64,000 bases of DNA. Origin: UBA3210 sp048359995 (lineage in GTDB: Bacteria > Bacillota_I > Bacilli_A > RFN20 > CAG-449). A program made the translations under genes and the position numbers. Below are positions 53,251 to 62,194 of the stretch, in pieces (the first letter of the stretch is position 1; each line of letters starts with the position of its first letter). The notes under the pieces are model-generated. The model was not told the origin of the DNA and searched no databases. It saw only the letters and a program-made list of their open reading frames with translations. Where the stretch lies: NCBI GenBank assembly GCA_048359995.1, contig DBGCPK010000017.1:171062-235061 (forward strand), read 5' to 3'.

Positions 53251-54084
53251 ATGGATTTGCAAAAAGACCTATATAAGCCTTTCATGAATAGTGCATTTCA
53301 GGTTTATAATAATAAATTTACGCTGGATATAACAGAAAAAGAAAAACGCGATATAGCGCAATTTATGGGAAATTTGGTTTCCGTACCTATTGAATTAAAT
53401 GAGAAATTTTGCAGTTTTATATTTAATAGGATAGAACTGCCGGCGGTTGTTGCTTCTGTTTTGTTCGCGTCTATGAACAAGATGAAAGGATTCGACATAG
53501 ACAAGAAGTATTTCATTTTAAAAAACGAAGTTAAATATAGTCCTAAATCGCTAAATATGCTAAAAACTATTTGCGATATTTATGAAATTAAGTTAGAGGA
53601 AAAGCGAAGTATTTTTGGAAAGACAAAGATTAAGCTCGAATTTCCGTTGGGCTTCAAAGAAAAGGTGTTGCAAGAAAAAAAGAGTTTGGTAAAAAAAACT
53701 GAGAATACCGATAAAGCATTTTCGAATGATTATGACGATTTTGTCAACTGGTGGGTGAGTTGCAAAGAATCGGAGATTTCAAGCAACGAAATTCTGTTTG
53801 GCGCTTATCAGGTTATGCATTTTTACAACGAAGTTTGCAATGGCGGATTCGATCAATTCTGGGATTTCGTTGAAGATTCAAACTGGGACATAGAGCAAAT
53901 AAAAAAGAGTTTCAAAGAATTACTTCCTTTTGATTTTTACACCTTATTTGAGAACGCTTTAAAAGCCCATAGCGACGGAGAGGATTGCGAGAAATACAAT
54001 AGTGAATTTGATTATGACAAAATGCAAGATGAAGTTTTGCCTCAGCTTGCCGGCAAAGTTATAAAAATCATAAAGAAAAAATAA
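53251..54084 (+). CDS. DUF4375 (DMP19-like) domain protein
   Basis: 277 aa. The C-terminal 125 residues carry the DUF4375 pattern VMHFYNEVCNGGFDQFWDF with a following helical part. The N-terminal 140 residues (FMGNLVSVPIELNEKFCSF, KYFILKNEVKYSPKSLN) are unrecognised. AGGAGG ribosome site. Such proteins occur as immunity or stress proteins in polymorphic toxin and accessory loci, but nothing here proves that. Confidence 0.65.
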   Translation: MDLQKDLYKPFMNSAFQVYNNKFTLDITEKEKRDIAQFMGNLVSVPIELNEKFCSFIFNRIELPAVVASVLFASMNKMKGFDIDKKYFILKNEVKYSPKSLNMLKTICDIYEIKLEEKRSIFGKTKIKLEFPLGFKEKVLQEKKSLVKKTENTDKAFSNDYDDFVNWWVSCKESEISSNEILFGAYQVMHFYNEVCNGGFDQFWDFVEDSNWDIEQIKKSFKELLPFDFYTLFENALKAHSDGEDCEKYNSEFDYDKMQDEVLPQLAGKVIKIIKKK

Positions 54085-54157
54085 AATAACCTTTATGCGT
54101 TTATCGAATTAAAGTCAGACACCCATGAGGATTTACGACGGCACTTTTTTCAAAAAT

Positions 54158-54208
54158 AGCCAAAATAATCCGTGTTCGTTTTCTAGACGATTTTAGGCTA
54201 TTTTGGCT
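54158..54208. terminator. Hairpin terminator at the island edge
   Basis: AGCCAAAATA (54158-54167) and TATTTTGGCT (54199-54208) pair perfectly; T-run on the right, A-run on the left, so it can serve DUF4375 and the convergent GDPD gene. Confidence 0.65.
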
Positions 54209-54259
54209 TTTAATTATTTGTTCGCGCAGTGAAAGGTGAAACCGCCACATCTAACATCA

Positions 54260-56764
54260 TCATTTTTCGATGTAAAACAGTTGCGTGTAAAGCGTGTAGT
54301 TTTCGGCGACCTCAGAAGAAGCGATAACCGCATAGCGGTCTCCTAAATCTTCGCTGTAGTAGATTTTTCCTTCCACGGCGATGCTTTCACCGGAATAACG
54401 GATTCCGATCAAATCGACGATTTCGCCGACAAGATATGCAAAGGCGTTTTCGGAAGGATTTAAATATCGAATTTCATCCGAATAGGTTTCGGCGATATTG
54501 CTGGTAATTCCGACAAATCCTCCTTTGATTACCTTTTTCATATCTTCTTCATTTTCGAAAGTGTAATACCATCCGATGATGCCTCGATCGCGGAGAAACA
54601 ATTCGTTGAAAACCCAACCTCTTTCTCGTTCGAAATCCCATGCGTAATCCCATTCGTTGTCGAGAATGGTATTCCAAGTGCAAAGGGAACCGAGATAGTT
54701 GCCGAATGTGGCGCTGCTGATCGGATTCAGGTCGGCGGTGGCTACCTGAGGAAGGATAGCTCTCATTCTTGCCAAAGAGCTTTCGTGAAAAGAGATGACC
54801 ACGATGCGATCGTAAAAATCGGTTTCATCGAGAACGACTTTCAAGGCGTCGACAAGATTTTGATCGTTGGTTTTCAATTCGAAGATCAGAACGATTTCCG
54901 AATCACGAATGGCTTCGATGATCTCGGTCAATGTAGGAATTTTTTCCTCGCCGTATAGATCGAGAGAAAGTTCTTTGACTTCCGCAAGTGTTTTACTTTC
55001 GATCGTACCGGTTCCATCGGTGGTGCGTGACACATCGGAATCGTGCGTCATTACGATCTGATTGTCCTTGGTCAGTTTCCCGTCTAATTCTACGTGGGTT
55101 GCACCTGCTTGGACGGCCGCGAGAGTACTGCTGATCGAATTTTCATTATAACCGCTTAAACCGCGGTGAGCCACATTGAAAATCGTTCGGGAGTAACTTC
55201 CCGCAGGATAGGTTTCAAGAGTGTTCAAAACATCGGTGTAATCGTCGGAAACAATTCCGTACGCGCCGCTCAAAATGCATTGATGAAGATCGAGAGATTG
55301 CGTGCTGTCTGCCTTGACCCATACGCTCAGGAAGCGCGCTTGAATATAAGAGACGTTCGCGTATGTTGCCGTCGATTCATCGATGAGGGCAACTCCTGCT
55401 CCGCTTTCGTTGGAGGGTTGAATGATATCGGTATAGAGATTTTCGACGAAGGTATCGGTAAAAGAAACGATTCCGCGAATTTTCGGAAGAGCCGTGCGCA
55501 CTTTTTTGACCAGATCGGTCTGCTTGGACATCACGGCAATATCCAAAATATTCAATTGATGTTGCATGTATCCGATGAAAGCGTCGGCCGCTTTCTCCGT
55601 TTCTATCTCGACGACGGGAATAATGTGATGCGATAACGAGGCATAGGCGCTTTCAAAAGAGATAAAGGCCTGTCCGTTCGAGTCGGTTACATAACCTGCA
55701 TCGTCGAGATGAAGGATGATGTTGGACGGTCGTTTTCCATCGGCTCCGGCAGCAACGACGCGGTTCAATGCGGTTTCATTTTCGACGTCCAAAACGACGG
55801 TCGGCGCATTGGTTAATCCGGATTCGGCTCGATAAGTCGATGCGAGCGTGGTATCTTGTTCCACTTGTTCCTCCTTTTCATCATATAGTTCACCGTCGAT
55901 TTTCACGCTCTGAATGCTTACGGTAGAACGGTTGACGATGAGGGCAAATCCGCCGTGAAGCAGAGTACTTCCGAAGTATGAATCTTTACTGGTGACATCC
56001 CAAGTTTTGATCAATTGAGTGTCGATATAATGGCTGGCTTGGTTTCCGACCATTTCGATTTTGATCGTGTGGTATTTTCCGTCGGAAAGTTTTTCCGGTG
56101 CAAGCGTAGGCGTATCGTCTTTAAACCCGATCGGATTCATCGTAACGGCGGAAGAAGCCGAATTCCCATTATAGCGGAAGTTGGCCATATATCCGGTGAG
56201 ATAATTTCCGCTCAATTGAGTATGGTAGAGAATGCCTAACCAGCGTGTATCGCTCTGAGGATAACTCATTTTCAGGCTGATTTCAAAGGAGAAATCCGTG
56301 TATTCGCGGTCGATCGCTATGCGGTATAAAGAGCCGTAGTACTTCGCTTCGGTAACCGAAGCGTTCGTATGCGTGATATTCATCTCTTCATCGGTATAAT
56401 CGACAATCGTCGATTCGGTATCGCTTTTGGCGAAGAGTTCCCAGTTTTCCGGAAGATCGGTAAAAGAGGAAACGGAGTATTCGCCAACCGGGTCCGGCGT
56501 ATTTCCGTTCTCGGAAGAAGTTTCCGAAGAAGAGGAATTTCCGTTGCTTTCGGAAGAAAGCGAAGAGAGTTTACCTCCCAAAGACGAAGAACATTCGGAA
56601 GAATCGTTTTCCGAAAGAAGACTTCCGGAAGAGATGAAAGAACCGCCCGATAAGGAAGAATCTTCAACACTTGAAATATGGCTTGATGCGACGCTTTTAC
56701 CGGAACAAGAGGTAAAAAGCAGAGCTACGATGAATAACAACGGGGAAATTAACTTCTTTTTCAT
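54260..56764 (-). CDS. Lipoprotein with LamG-like domain and C-terminal glycerophosphodiester phosphodiesterase
   Basis: About 834 aa from ATG 56764, chosen because MKKKLISPLLFIVALLFTSC is a lipoprotein signal (lipobox Cys 20); no ribosome site is visible, and the frame is open to 56989. After a Ser-rich linker (about 25-90) comes a beta-rich domain (about 90-305) like DUF1080/LamG lectin-type folds, a central region, then GDPD (about 540-780): AHRGLSGYNENSI, ELDGKLTKDNQIVMTHD, LIFELK. GDPDs release glycerol 3-phosphate from lipid-derived diesters outside the cell. Confidence 0.85.
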   Translation of the reverse strand: MKKKLISPLLFIVALLFTSCSGKSVASSHISSVEDSSLSGGSFISSGSLLSENDSSECSSSLGGKLSSLSSESNGNSSSSETSSENGNTPDPVGEYSVSSFTDLPENWELFAKSDTESTIVDYTDEEMNITHTNASVTEAKYYGSLYRIAIDREYTDFSFEISLKMSYPQSDTRWLGILYHTQLSGNYLTGYMANFRYNGNSASSAVTMNPIGFKDDTPTLAPEKLSDGKYHTIKIEMVGNQASHYIDTQLIKTWDVTSKDSYFGSTLLHGGFALIVNRSTVSIQSVKIDGELYDEKEEQVEQDTTLASTYRAESGLTNAPTVVLDVENETALNRVVAAGADGKRPSNIILHLDDAGYVTDSNGQAFISFESAYASLSHHIIPVVEIETEKAADAFIGYMQHQLNILDIAVMSKQTDLVKKVRTALPKIRGIVSFTDTFVENLYTDIIQPSNESGAGVALIDESTATYANVSYIQARFLSVWVKADSTQSLDLHQCILSGAYGIVSDDYTDVLNTLETYPAGSYSRTIFNVAHRGLSGYNENSISSTLAAVQAGATHVELDGKLTKDNQIVMTHDSDVSRTTDGTGTIESKTLAEVKELSLDLYGEEKIPTLTEIIEAIRDSEIVLIFELKTNDQNLVDALKVVLDETDFYDRIVVISFHESSLARMRAILPQVATADLNPISSATFGNYLGSLCTWNTILDNEWDYAWDFERERGWVFNELFLRDRGIIGWYYTFENEEDMKKVIKGGFVGITSNIAETYSDEIRYLNPSENAFAYLVGEIVDLIGIRYSGESIAVEGKIYYSEDLGDRYAVIASSEVAENYTLYTQLFYIEK

Positions 56765-56771
56765 GATTTTT

Positions 56772-56795
56772 TGCGAACGCAAATGTGCGAACGCA
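56772..56795. repeat. Two direct copies of TGCGAACGCA before the GDPD gene
   Basis: Copies at 56772-56781 and 56786-56795, 14 bp apart, directly upstream of the lipoprotein start. May be a regulator site; spacing does not fit a LexA palindrome. Confidence 0.45.
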
Positions 56796-57069
56796 TTCCT
56801 TTCTACGGGAAGGATATCTCTTGTCTTCATGCTCCCGCGGCATCGAGAAAGTGCGATAACCAATGAAACGACGGATTCGCAAGGTAAGATCGAACCGAAG
56901 GTTTTTAACGAGTTTTCGGCACAACTCGACGTGCAGAGATGATCGAAGAGGTTTACAAATATTCGAAAAGAGTCGTTCTTTATTTTCATTCTATCTTATT
57001 TTCGATTGCAGTCAATACTATTTTTTAACAAAATTAAAAAATGTCCTCTTTCAAGAATGTACGCTTCCA

Positions 57070-57098
57070 TTGAATTGAATTCACGCTCTTGCTATAAT
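57070..57098 (+). promoter_or_regulatory. Promoter of tag
   Basis: TTGAAT (57070-57075), 17-bp spacer, TATAAT (57093-57098). Confidence 0.65.
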
Positions 57099-57120
57099 TT
57101 CGGTATGGTAGGAAATGAAA

Positions 57121-57684
57121 ATGAGAGAAAAGCGACGATGCAGTTGGTGCAATTTGAAAAATGAACGTTACATTCTCTATCATGACCGCGAGTGGGGAGT
57201 CCCGGATTTTCGCGAAGAATATCTCTTCGAGATGTTGATTTTGGAATCTTTTCAAGCCGGACTTTCTTGGGAATGCATTCTCAACAAGAGAGAGGCGTTC
57301 AGAGAAGCCTTTGAATGGTTTGATATCGATAGAGTTCTTCTTTTCGATGAAGCGAAAATTGAGGCATTGATCGAGAATAAGGGGATTATTCGAAATCGGT
57401 TGAAAATCGTCGCCGCAGTAAAAAATGCAGGGATATTCAAGAAAATTCAAGCCGAATTCGGCAGTTTCTACTCTTATTTGAGAACATTTTACGATGGAGA
57501 GACGATTTATGAGACGGACAAGACGCATTCCGACTTATCGGATCGGATTTCATCGGATCTCCAAAAGCGCGGCATGAAATTTGTCGGATCGACGATCATC
57601 TACTCGTATTTACAGGCAATAGGTATCATAAATTCGCATGAGTGCGATTGCTTTCTGCATTATTCCAACTTACATAGCAAATAG
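57121..57684 (+). CDS. tag: DNA-3-methyladenine glycosylase I
   Basis: 187 aa from ATG 57121 (AGGAAA upstream; an ATG at 57115 overlaps that site). Excises 3-methyladenine from DNA. Tag hallmarks: CSWC near the start, YHDREWGVP with the catalytic Glu, SFQAGLSWECIL, and the C-terminal HECDCF zinc site. Single gene with its own promoter. Confidence 0.94.
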   Translation: MREKRRCSWCNLKNERYILYHDREWGVPDFREEYLFEMLILESFQAGLSWECILNKREAFREAFEWFDIDRVLLFDEAKIEALIENKGIIRNRLKIVAAVKNAGIFKKIQAEFGSFYSYLRTFYDGETIYETDKTHSDLSDRISSDLQKRGMKFVGSTIIYSYLQAIGIINSHECDCFLHYSNLHSK

Positions 57685-57870
57685 TCTGCGTAATTCATCG
57701 AGAAAAGCGAGGACGACTTGGGGATTTTGATTTTGAAATGCCGATTAGCGCGGTTGATGAGGAAAAGGTTATTTTATAAAATGATTCTTTCGTTGGATGA
57801 TAGTTAGAACTATTTGATATTGACAAGCATGGGGAATAACAAATAAAATATACTCTATGAGGATTATCGA

Positions 57871-59163
57871 ATGAAAAAAAAATCGTTGAAACTTTCTTCC
57901 GAAATGAAAAAAATGATCGACAAAAAACTCAAAGGGGTTTATTACAATCTCTTCGAAATCGGTATGTTTTCCGAAAGATCTCTTCAAAACGATATGGCGG
58001 CTTATACGAATGCTGTCGAAGAGTATGATAGTCGACTATCTAAAGCGAGGAGAAAACTGCAAGAAGAATATGCGGAATTGCGGAAGACAAATTCGTATTT
58101 AAACGGGACCTACGCCAATCAGGCATCGCAAAAGAGTGACTTGCTCATGGCAGTCAGTACGGCGGGCATCTATCTATCGGAAAGCCAGAATCTTAACGGG
58201 AAACGCGAGGAGATCAATCGCTGTTCAGACCGTCTCGATAATTGGAAAATATTATCGTCGGAAAGGCAACAGGAATTTTTTCGGTCGCAGTTTGAAAGCG
58301 ATAGCGGATTTTGGTCGGAGTTCTTTTCAATTGCTTCCCTTGACAGAAAAAAGATGCAAAATAAAGGGAAGATATGCCTTTTATTCGGACTGTGTTTCCT
58401 TTTCGTTCTCATTTTGATCTATTTTGATAGTATATTCCAAGTGTTTATGTTTTCGTCCACATTAGGTACAGATGTACTGCAACAGGCGTTTTTATGGTTA
58501 ATGGGATTGCCAAGCGCATTTTTGTTATGGAAGGGGTTATCTTCTTTGACTAAGGCAACAAATATGAAAACTGCTTTGCAAGATAGAGGTAGCCTTATCG
58601 AAACTATTTTGGATTACGCATCTAAGCAAAGCGAATGGCAGAAGATGAAAAAATGTTCTGCGGATCGAATTGCGGAATTGCAGAAATTCGAACAAGAAAA
58701 GAAAGTTTGTCGCGCGGAGTCGAATTTTGTTCAGGAAATCGCACCTAAGCTATGCAATATTTTACCATATGGTTATGAGTCCTATTACATTGCGGCATCG
58801 GAGGCTCTTCTTTCGGGAAGATGTGAAAATTACAGGGAACTTTGCAATTACCTTGAAAATAAGAAATATCGCGACGATCAGATCGCTATTTCACGACAAA
58901 TGGCGGTTGATCAAGCAAGAGCCAACGAAGAATTGAAGAGAATGAACGCGGAAAGGTTAAGAACCGAACAAGAAAGGTTGAGAGCCGAGCAAGACTATTA
59001 TCAAGATGCATTGGAAATGGAAAAAGCAGCCCAGCGAGAGCGAAATCAGGCTAACGAACGTCTCCTTAAAGAACAGAAAAAAGCAAATGAAATCAACCGC
59101 AAAACCTATGAAAGGACAAAAAAGATCGCGGATTACGAAGAAAGGAATTTCTATCAGAAGTAA
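57871..59163 (+). CDS. Coiled-coil membrane protein of unknown function
   Basis: 430 aa. N-terminal helical region with coiled coil (about 45-75, EYDSRLSKARRKLQEEYAEL), two membrane helices (about 168-190 and 205-225), then a second helical part and a charged tail (about 345-430) rich in Glu, Arg and Ala repeats (NEELKRMNAERLRTEQERLR). GAGGA ribosome site 8 bp upstream. No family recognised; the shape recalls membrane-tethered scaffolds. Confidence 0.7.
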   Translation: MKKKSLKLSSEMKKMIDKKLKGVYYNLFEIGMFSERSLQNDMAAYTNAVEEYDSRLSKARRKLQEEYAELRKTNSYLNGTYANQASQKSDLLMAVSTAGIYLSESQNLNGKREEINRCSDRLDNWKILSSERQQEFFRSQFESDSGFWSEFFSIASLDRKKMQNKGKICLLFGLCFLFVLILIYFDSIFQVFMFSSTLGTDVLQQAFLWLMGLPSAFLLWKGLSSLTKATNMKTALQDRGSLIETILDYASKQSEWQKMKKCSADRIAELQKFEQEKKVCRAESNFVQEIAPKLCNILPYGYESYYIAASEALLSGRCENYRELCNYLENKKYRDDQIAISRQMAVDQARANEELKRMNAERLRTEQERLRAEQDYYQDALEMEKAAQRERNQANERLLKEQKKANEINRKTYERTKKIADYEERNFYQK

Positions 59164-59166
59164 GAG

Positions 59167-59193
59167 AAAAGGCAGCTGCGGCTGCCTTTTATT
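59167..59193. terminator. Bidirectional terminator between the coiled-coil gene and thrS
   Basis: AAAAGGCAGC TGCG GCTGCCTTTT, A and T runs on both sides. Confidence 0.9.
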
Positions 59194-61090
59194 TTCTGAG
59201 CGCCTTGGCATCGATTTCCGCGGTAATCAATTCGAGGAATCGGTCGACAGAGACGGTGACTTGCTCCTGATGAGAATAAAGACGATAGGTTACAGTTTCG
59301 GCTTCGGCTTCTTTATCGCCGACAACTAAGGTATAAGGGATTTTTTGCAATTGCGCTTGGCGGAGACGATAGCCGAGTTTTTCCTCAGCCGGTTCGAGCG
59401 CGCATCGGATGCGATGATCTTCGAAAATCTTTTTCAAGCGGAGAGAGTAATCCATGTGAATGTCGGAGACGGGAAGAATATGAACTTGAACCGGAGCAAG
59501 CCATGTCGGATAGGCGCCTGCGAAATTCTCGGTCAATATGGCGATAAAACGTTCCAAAGAACCGAAAATGGCGCGGTGAATCATCACAGGAGTCTTCTTT
59601 TGACCGTCGGAATCGATATAAGTGCAATCGAAGCGCCCCGGCAATTGCATATCCAATTGAATGGTTCCGCATTGCCAAATTCGATTCATCGAATCTTTCA
59701 GTTTGAAATCGAGTTTCGGTCCGTAAAAAGCGCCGTCTCCCGGGTTGATTTTGAATTGATGACCGGTATCGACGCAGACTTTGGTCAAAGCCTCTTCCGC
59801 TTGATTCCAAACCTCAATGTCGCCGATGTAATTCTCTTCCGGACGAGTGGAGAGTTCGATCGCATAGTCCAAGTGGAAAACGGAATAGATTTCATCGTAT
59901 AATTTCAGAATTTTGGCGACTTCATCGGCGATTTGATCTTCGGTGAGCAAAATATGCGCGTCATCTTGCGTAAAAGTTCTGACTCGGAATAACCCGTTCA
60001 ACGCGCCGGAGGCTTCGTGGCGATGCACATGTCCCAATTCGGCATAGCGAAGAGGAAGCTCGCGATAAGAGTGAAGGTCATTTTTATAGCAAAGAATGGC
60101 CCCCGGACAATTCATCGGTTTGATGGCAAAATCTTCTTCGTCGACTTTCAGTGTGTACATATCCTCGTGATAATGATCCCAGTGTCCCGAAGTTTCCCAG
60201 AGCGTGCGGGAGAGCATGATCGGCGTTTCGACGATCAGATAACCGTTTTTTCTATGGACATCCAGCCACCAATCTTCCAATACTCTCCGGAGCGTATAGC
60301 CGTTCGGAAGCCAAAACGGAAGACCAGGACCGTATTCGGAAATCATAAATAGTCCAAGTTCTTTTCCGATCTTTTTGTGATCGCGCTTCTTTCTTTCTTC
60401 AAGTAAACGGAGATATTCTTCCAATTCGCTTTCTTTGAAAAAGGAAGTCCCGTAAATTCGGGTTAATTGCTTGTTCTTGGAGTTGCCTCGCCAGTAAGCA
60501 CCGGCCAGAGAGAGCAATTTAAAGTGCTTGATCTGCGAGGTTTTTTCCAAGTGAGGTCCGGCGCAGAGATCGACGAAATCTCCTTGGCGATAGATCGAAA
60601 TCGCGCCTTCGATACCTTCGATCAATTCCAGTTTATAGGGATTGTCTTTGAAAAGCGCTTTCGCCTCCTCTTTGCCGACTTCTTCCCGAACGATCGGAAG
60701 CGCTTGCGAAGCGATGCGGTGCATTTCTTTTTCGATCTTTTTCAAATCTTCGTCGTTGATCGGCGTTTCGAAATCCACATCGTAATAAAATCCTTCCTCG
60801 ATGCTCGGACCGAAACCGAATTTCGCATTTTTGAAAAGATGACTGATCGCCTGCGCCATCAAATGAGAAGTGGAATGGTTCAGAACGGAATAACTCTCCG
60901 GATCGCCTTCGAGAATCAGTTTGAAATCGCCATCTTCTTCTATCGGTCTTTTCAGATCGAAAATGCGGTCGTTTAAAGAGTAGGCGATCGCCTTTTTAGC
61001 CAAAGAAGGGGAGATCGACAAAGCGACGTCATAGCCGCTTTCGGAATCGTTGAGTTCCTTCACTTTGCCGTCAGGTAAGGTAATTTTCAT
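59189..61090 (-). CDS. thrS: Threonyl-tRNA synthetase
   Basis: 633 aa, normal length. N-terminal TGS domain (MKITLPDGKVKELNDSESG), editing domain with HSTSHLMAQA and the later AGPHL, class II core motifs (motif 2 with RVRTFTQDDAHI, motif 3 with IHRAIFGSLERF) and anticodon-binding C-terminus. AGGAGG ribosome site. Preceded by a T-box leader, so it responds to uncharged tRNA-Thr. Confidence 0.98.
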   Translation of the reverse strand: MKITLPDGKVKELNDSESGYDVALSISPSLAKKAIAYSLNDRIFDLKRPIEEDGDFKLILEGDPESYSVLNHSTSHLMAQAISHLFKNAKFGFGPSIEEGFYYDVDFETPINDEDLKKIEKEMHRIASQALPIVREEVGKEEAKALFKDNPYKLELIEGIEGAISIYRQGDFVDLCAGPHLEKTSQIKHFKLLSLAGAYWRGNSKNKQLTRIYGTSFFKESELEEYLRLLEERKKRDHKKIGKELGLFMISEYGPGLPFWLPNGYTLRRVLEDWWLDVHRKNGYLIVETPIMLSRTLWETSGHWDHYHEDMYTLKVDEEDFAIKPMNCPGAILCYKNDLHSYRELPLRYAELGHVHRHEASGALNGLFRVRTFTQDDAHILLTEDQIADEVAKILKLYDEIYSVFHLDYAIELSTRPEENYIGDIEVWNQAEEALTKVCVDTGHQFKINPGDGAFYGPKLDFKLKDSMNRIWQCGTIQLDMQLPGRFDCTYIDSDGQKKTPVMIHRAIFGSLERFIAILTENFAGAYPTWLAPVQVHILPVSDIHMDYSLRLKKIFEDHRIRCALEPAEEKLGYRLRQAQLQKIPYTLVVGDKEAEAETVTYRLYSHQEQVTVSVDRFLELITAEIDAKALRK

Positions 61091-61099
61091 ATTTTTTCC

Positions 61100-61312
61100 T
61101 CCTAAAATAAAAAAACGCCCGATTTAAGGACGCCTGTGCGCGGTACCACCTTAATTTACATCGTCAATGATGTACGCTTGATTCATTCTTAACGGGAATG
61201 GGCGTCCGGTTACCCGGAGTACTCCGAAGCGGTATTGCCGTTTTTGCTTATTTCTTTCACCGAGCGAAATAATCTCTGTCAGGTTTCCGGCAACGTGTCT
61301 TCATCACCATAC
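61100..61312 (-). promoter_or_regulatory. T-box leader controlling thrS
   Basis: The conserved T-box core AAGGTGGTACCGCG is seen on the minus strand at 61139-61152, followed by the terminator half (GGCGTCC ... GGGCG then T7, about 61108-61135). Stem I lies between about 61190 and 61310. A possible specifier ACC (Thr) is at 61208-61210. Uncharged tRNA-Thr would stabilise the antiterminator. Confidence 0.88.
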
Positions 61313-61318
61313 GCGTAC

Positions 61319-61347
61319 ATTATAAAAAATGCATAACGAGAATTCAA
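61319..61347 (-). promoter_or_regulatory. Promoter of the thrS T-box transcript
   Basis: Minus-strand TTGAAT (61342-61347), 17-bp spacer, TATAAT (61319-61324). Confidence 0.7.
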
Positions 61348-61456
61348 GAATTTTTATTCAAAGGAAGAAGAATGTAAAAGAGGATGTTTCGCAATCCAAT
61401 CAACTTGATGAGGCGGAGAATTTCGGAGAAAAGCACGAAAAAACGACGCTTTTCAA

Positions 61457-61498
61457 AAAAGAGAAGGCGGAGATCTTGAATCGCGCGCCTTTTTCTTT
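61457..61498 (-). terminator. Candidate terminator after the SHOCT gene
   Basis: AAAAGAGAAGGCG / CGCCTTTTTCTTT imperfect stem, T-rich on the minus-strand exit side. Confidence 0.45.
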
Positions 61499-61515
61499 GA
61501 CGTGCGACGAAAATT

Positions 61516-62031
61516 TTATTTTTTTAATGAGTCGACGATGGAATCGATAGCGGAAGCGTATTGTTCTTCGGTAATGGCGCCGATCTCTTTCAGATGTTTG
61601 AGTTCGGCGATCTTTTTATCTGTCGTCGACACGGCAGGGCGGTTTTCGTATTCCCAATCCTCCGGATATGCGCATTCATCTTTCAGGACGATCGCCGTGA
61701 TTTCCAGTCCGATGGGAATCAAACACAAAATTCCGTAAACGATTCCTCCGCCGATAAACTCCATGATCGCGACGATTCCGATCAGTATGATCGTAGCGAT
61801 TTTTAGTCCCAAAGGACCGTTTGCGCCGTATTTTAGAGCGATTGATGCGACGATGATCGTTCCGATGGTGAAGATGAGTAGTCCGATAGTAATCCCTCGC
61901 ACAAGGCCCAGCCCATCTGTTCCCGGCTCGACGTCGCTAAGTGCACCGAGTAAAACGAATGCGCCGATCAACATGATCGCCATCAGCACGATGACGCAGA
62001 CATTCGCAGCAATGTGAAATCCTTTTTTCAT
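61516..62031 (-). CDS. Membrane protein with C-terminal SHOCT domain
   Basis: 171 aa from ATG 62031 (GGGG about 7 bp upstream); an ATG at 62043 is in frame. Three to four membrane helices (about 5-115), then the SHOCT module IAELKHLKEIGAITEEQYASAI, a short oligomerisation element found at protein ends. Specific role unknown. Confidence 0.75.
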   Translation of the reverse strand: MKKGFHIAANVCVIVLMAIMLIGAFVLLGALSDVEPGTDGLGLVRGITIGLLIFTIGTIIVASIALKYGANGPLGLKIATIILIGIVAIMEFIGGGIVYGILCLIPIGLEITAIVLKDECAYPEDWEYENRPAVSTTDKKIAELKHLKEIGAITEEQYASAIDSIVDSLKK

Positions 62032-62194
62032 AGTGTACCCCATTTCTTTTTGATATTTTCCTTATTTTACCAAAAGGAAGGCCCGTTTTTAGGATTTAAC
62101 ACTACAATATTTAGGATATAGAAATATTTTTGAAAAATTACTTATATAGAATATAAGTAAAAGCGTTGAAAATATTTTTTTATTGTTTTATAAT

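Noticed and set aside
56772..56795. LexA/DinR box before the GDPD lipoprotein
   Set aside because: The GAAC elements are direct, not inverted, copies, unlike the GAAC-N4-GTTC palindrome.
61329..61550. Plus-strand 73-codon frame upstream of the thrS promoter region
   Set aside because: No ribosome site, overlaps the thrS promoter at its start and the SHOCT gene end on the other strand; probably chance.
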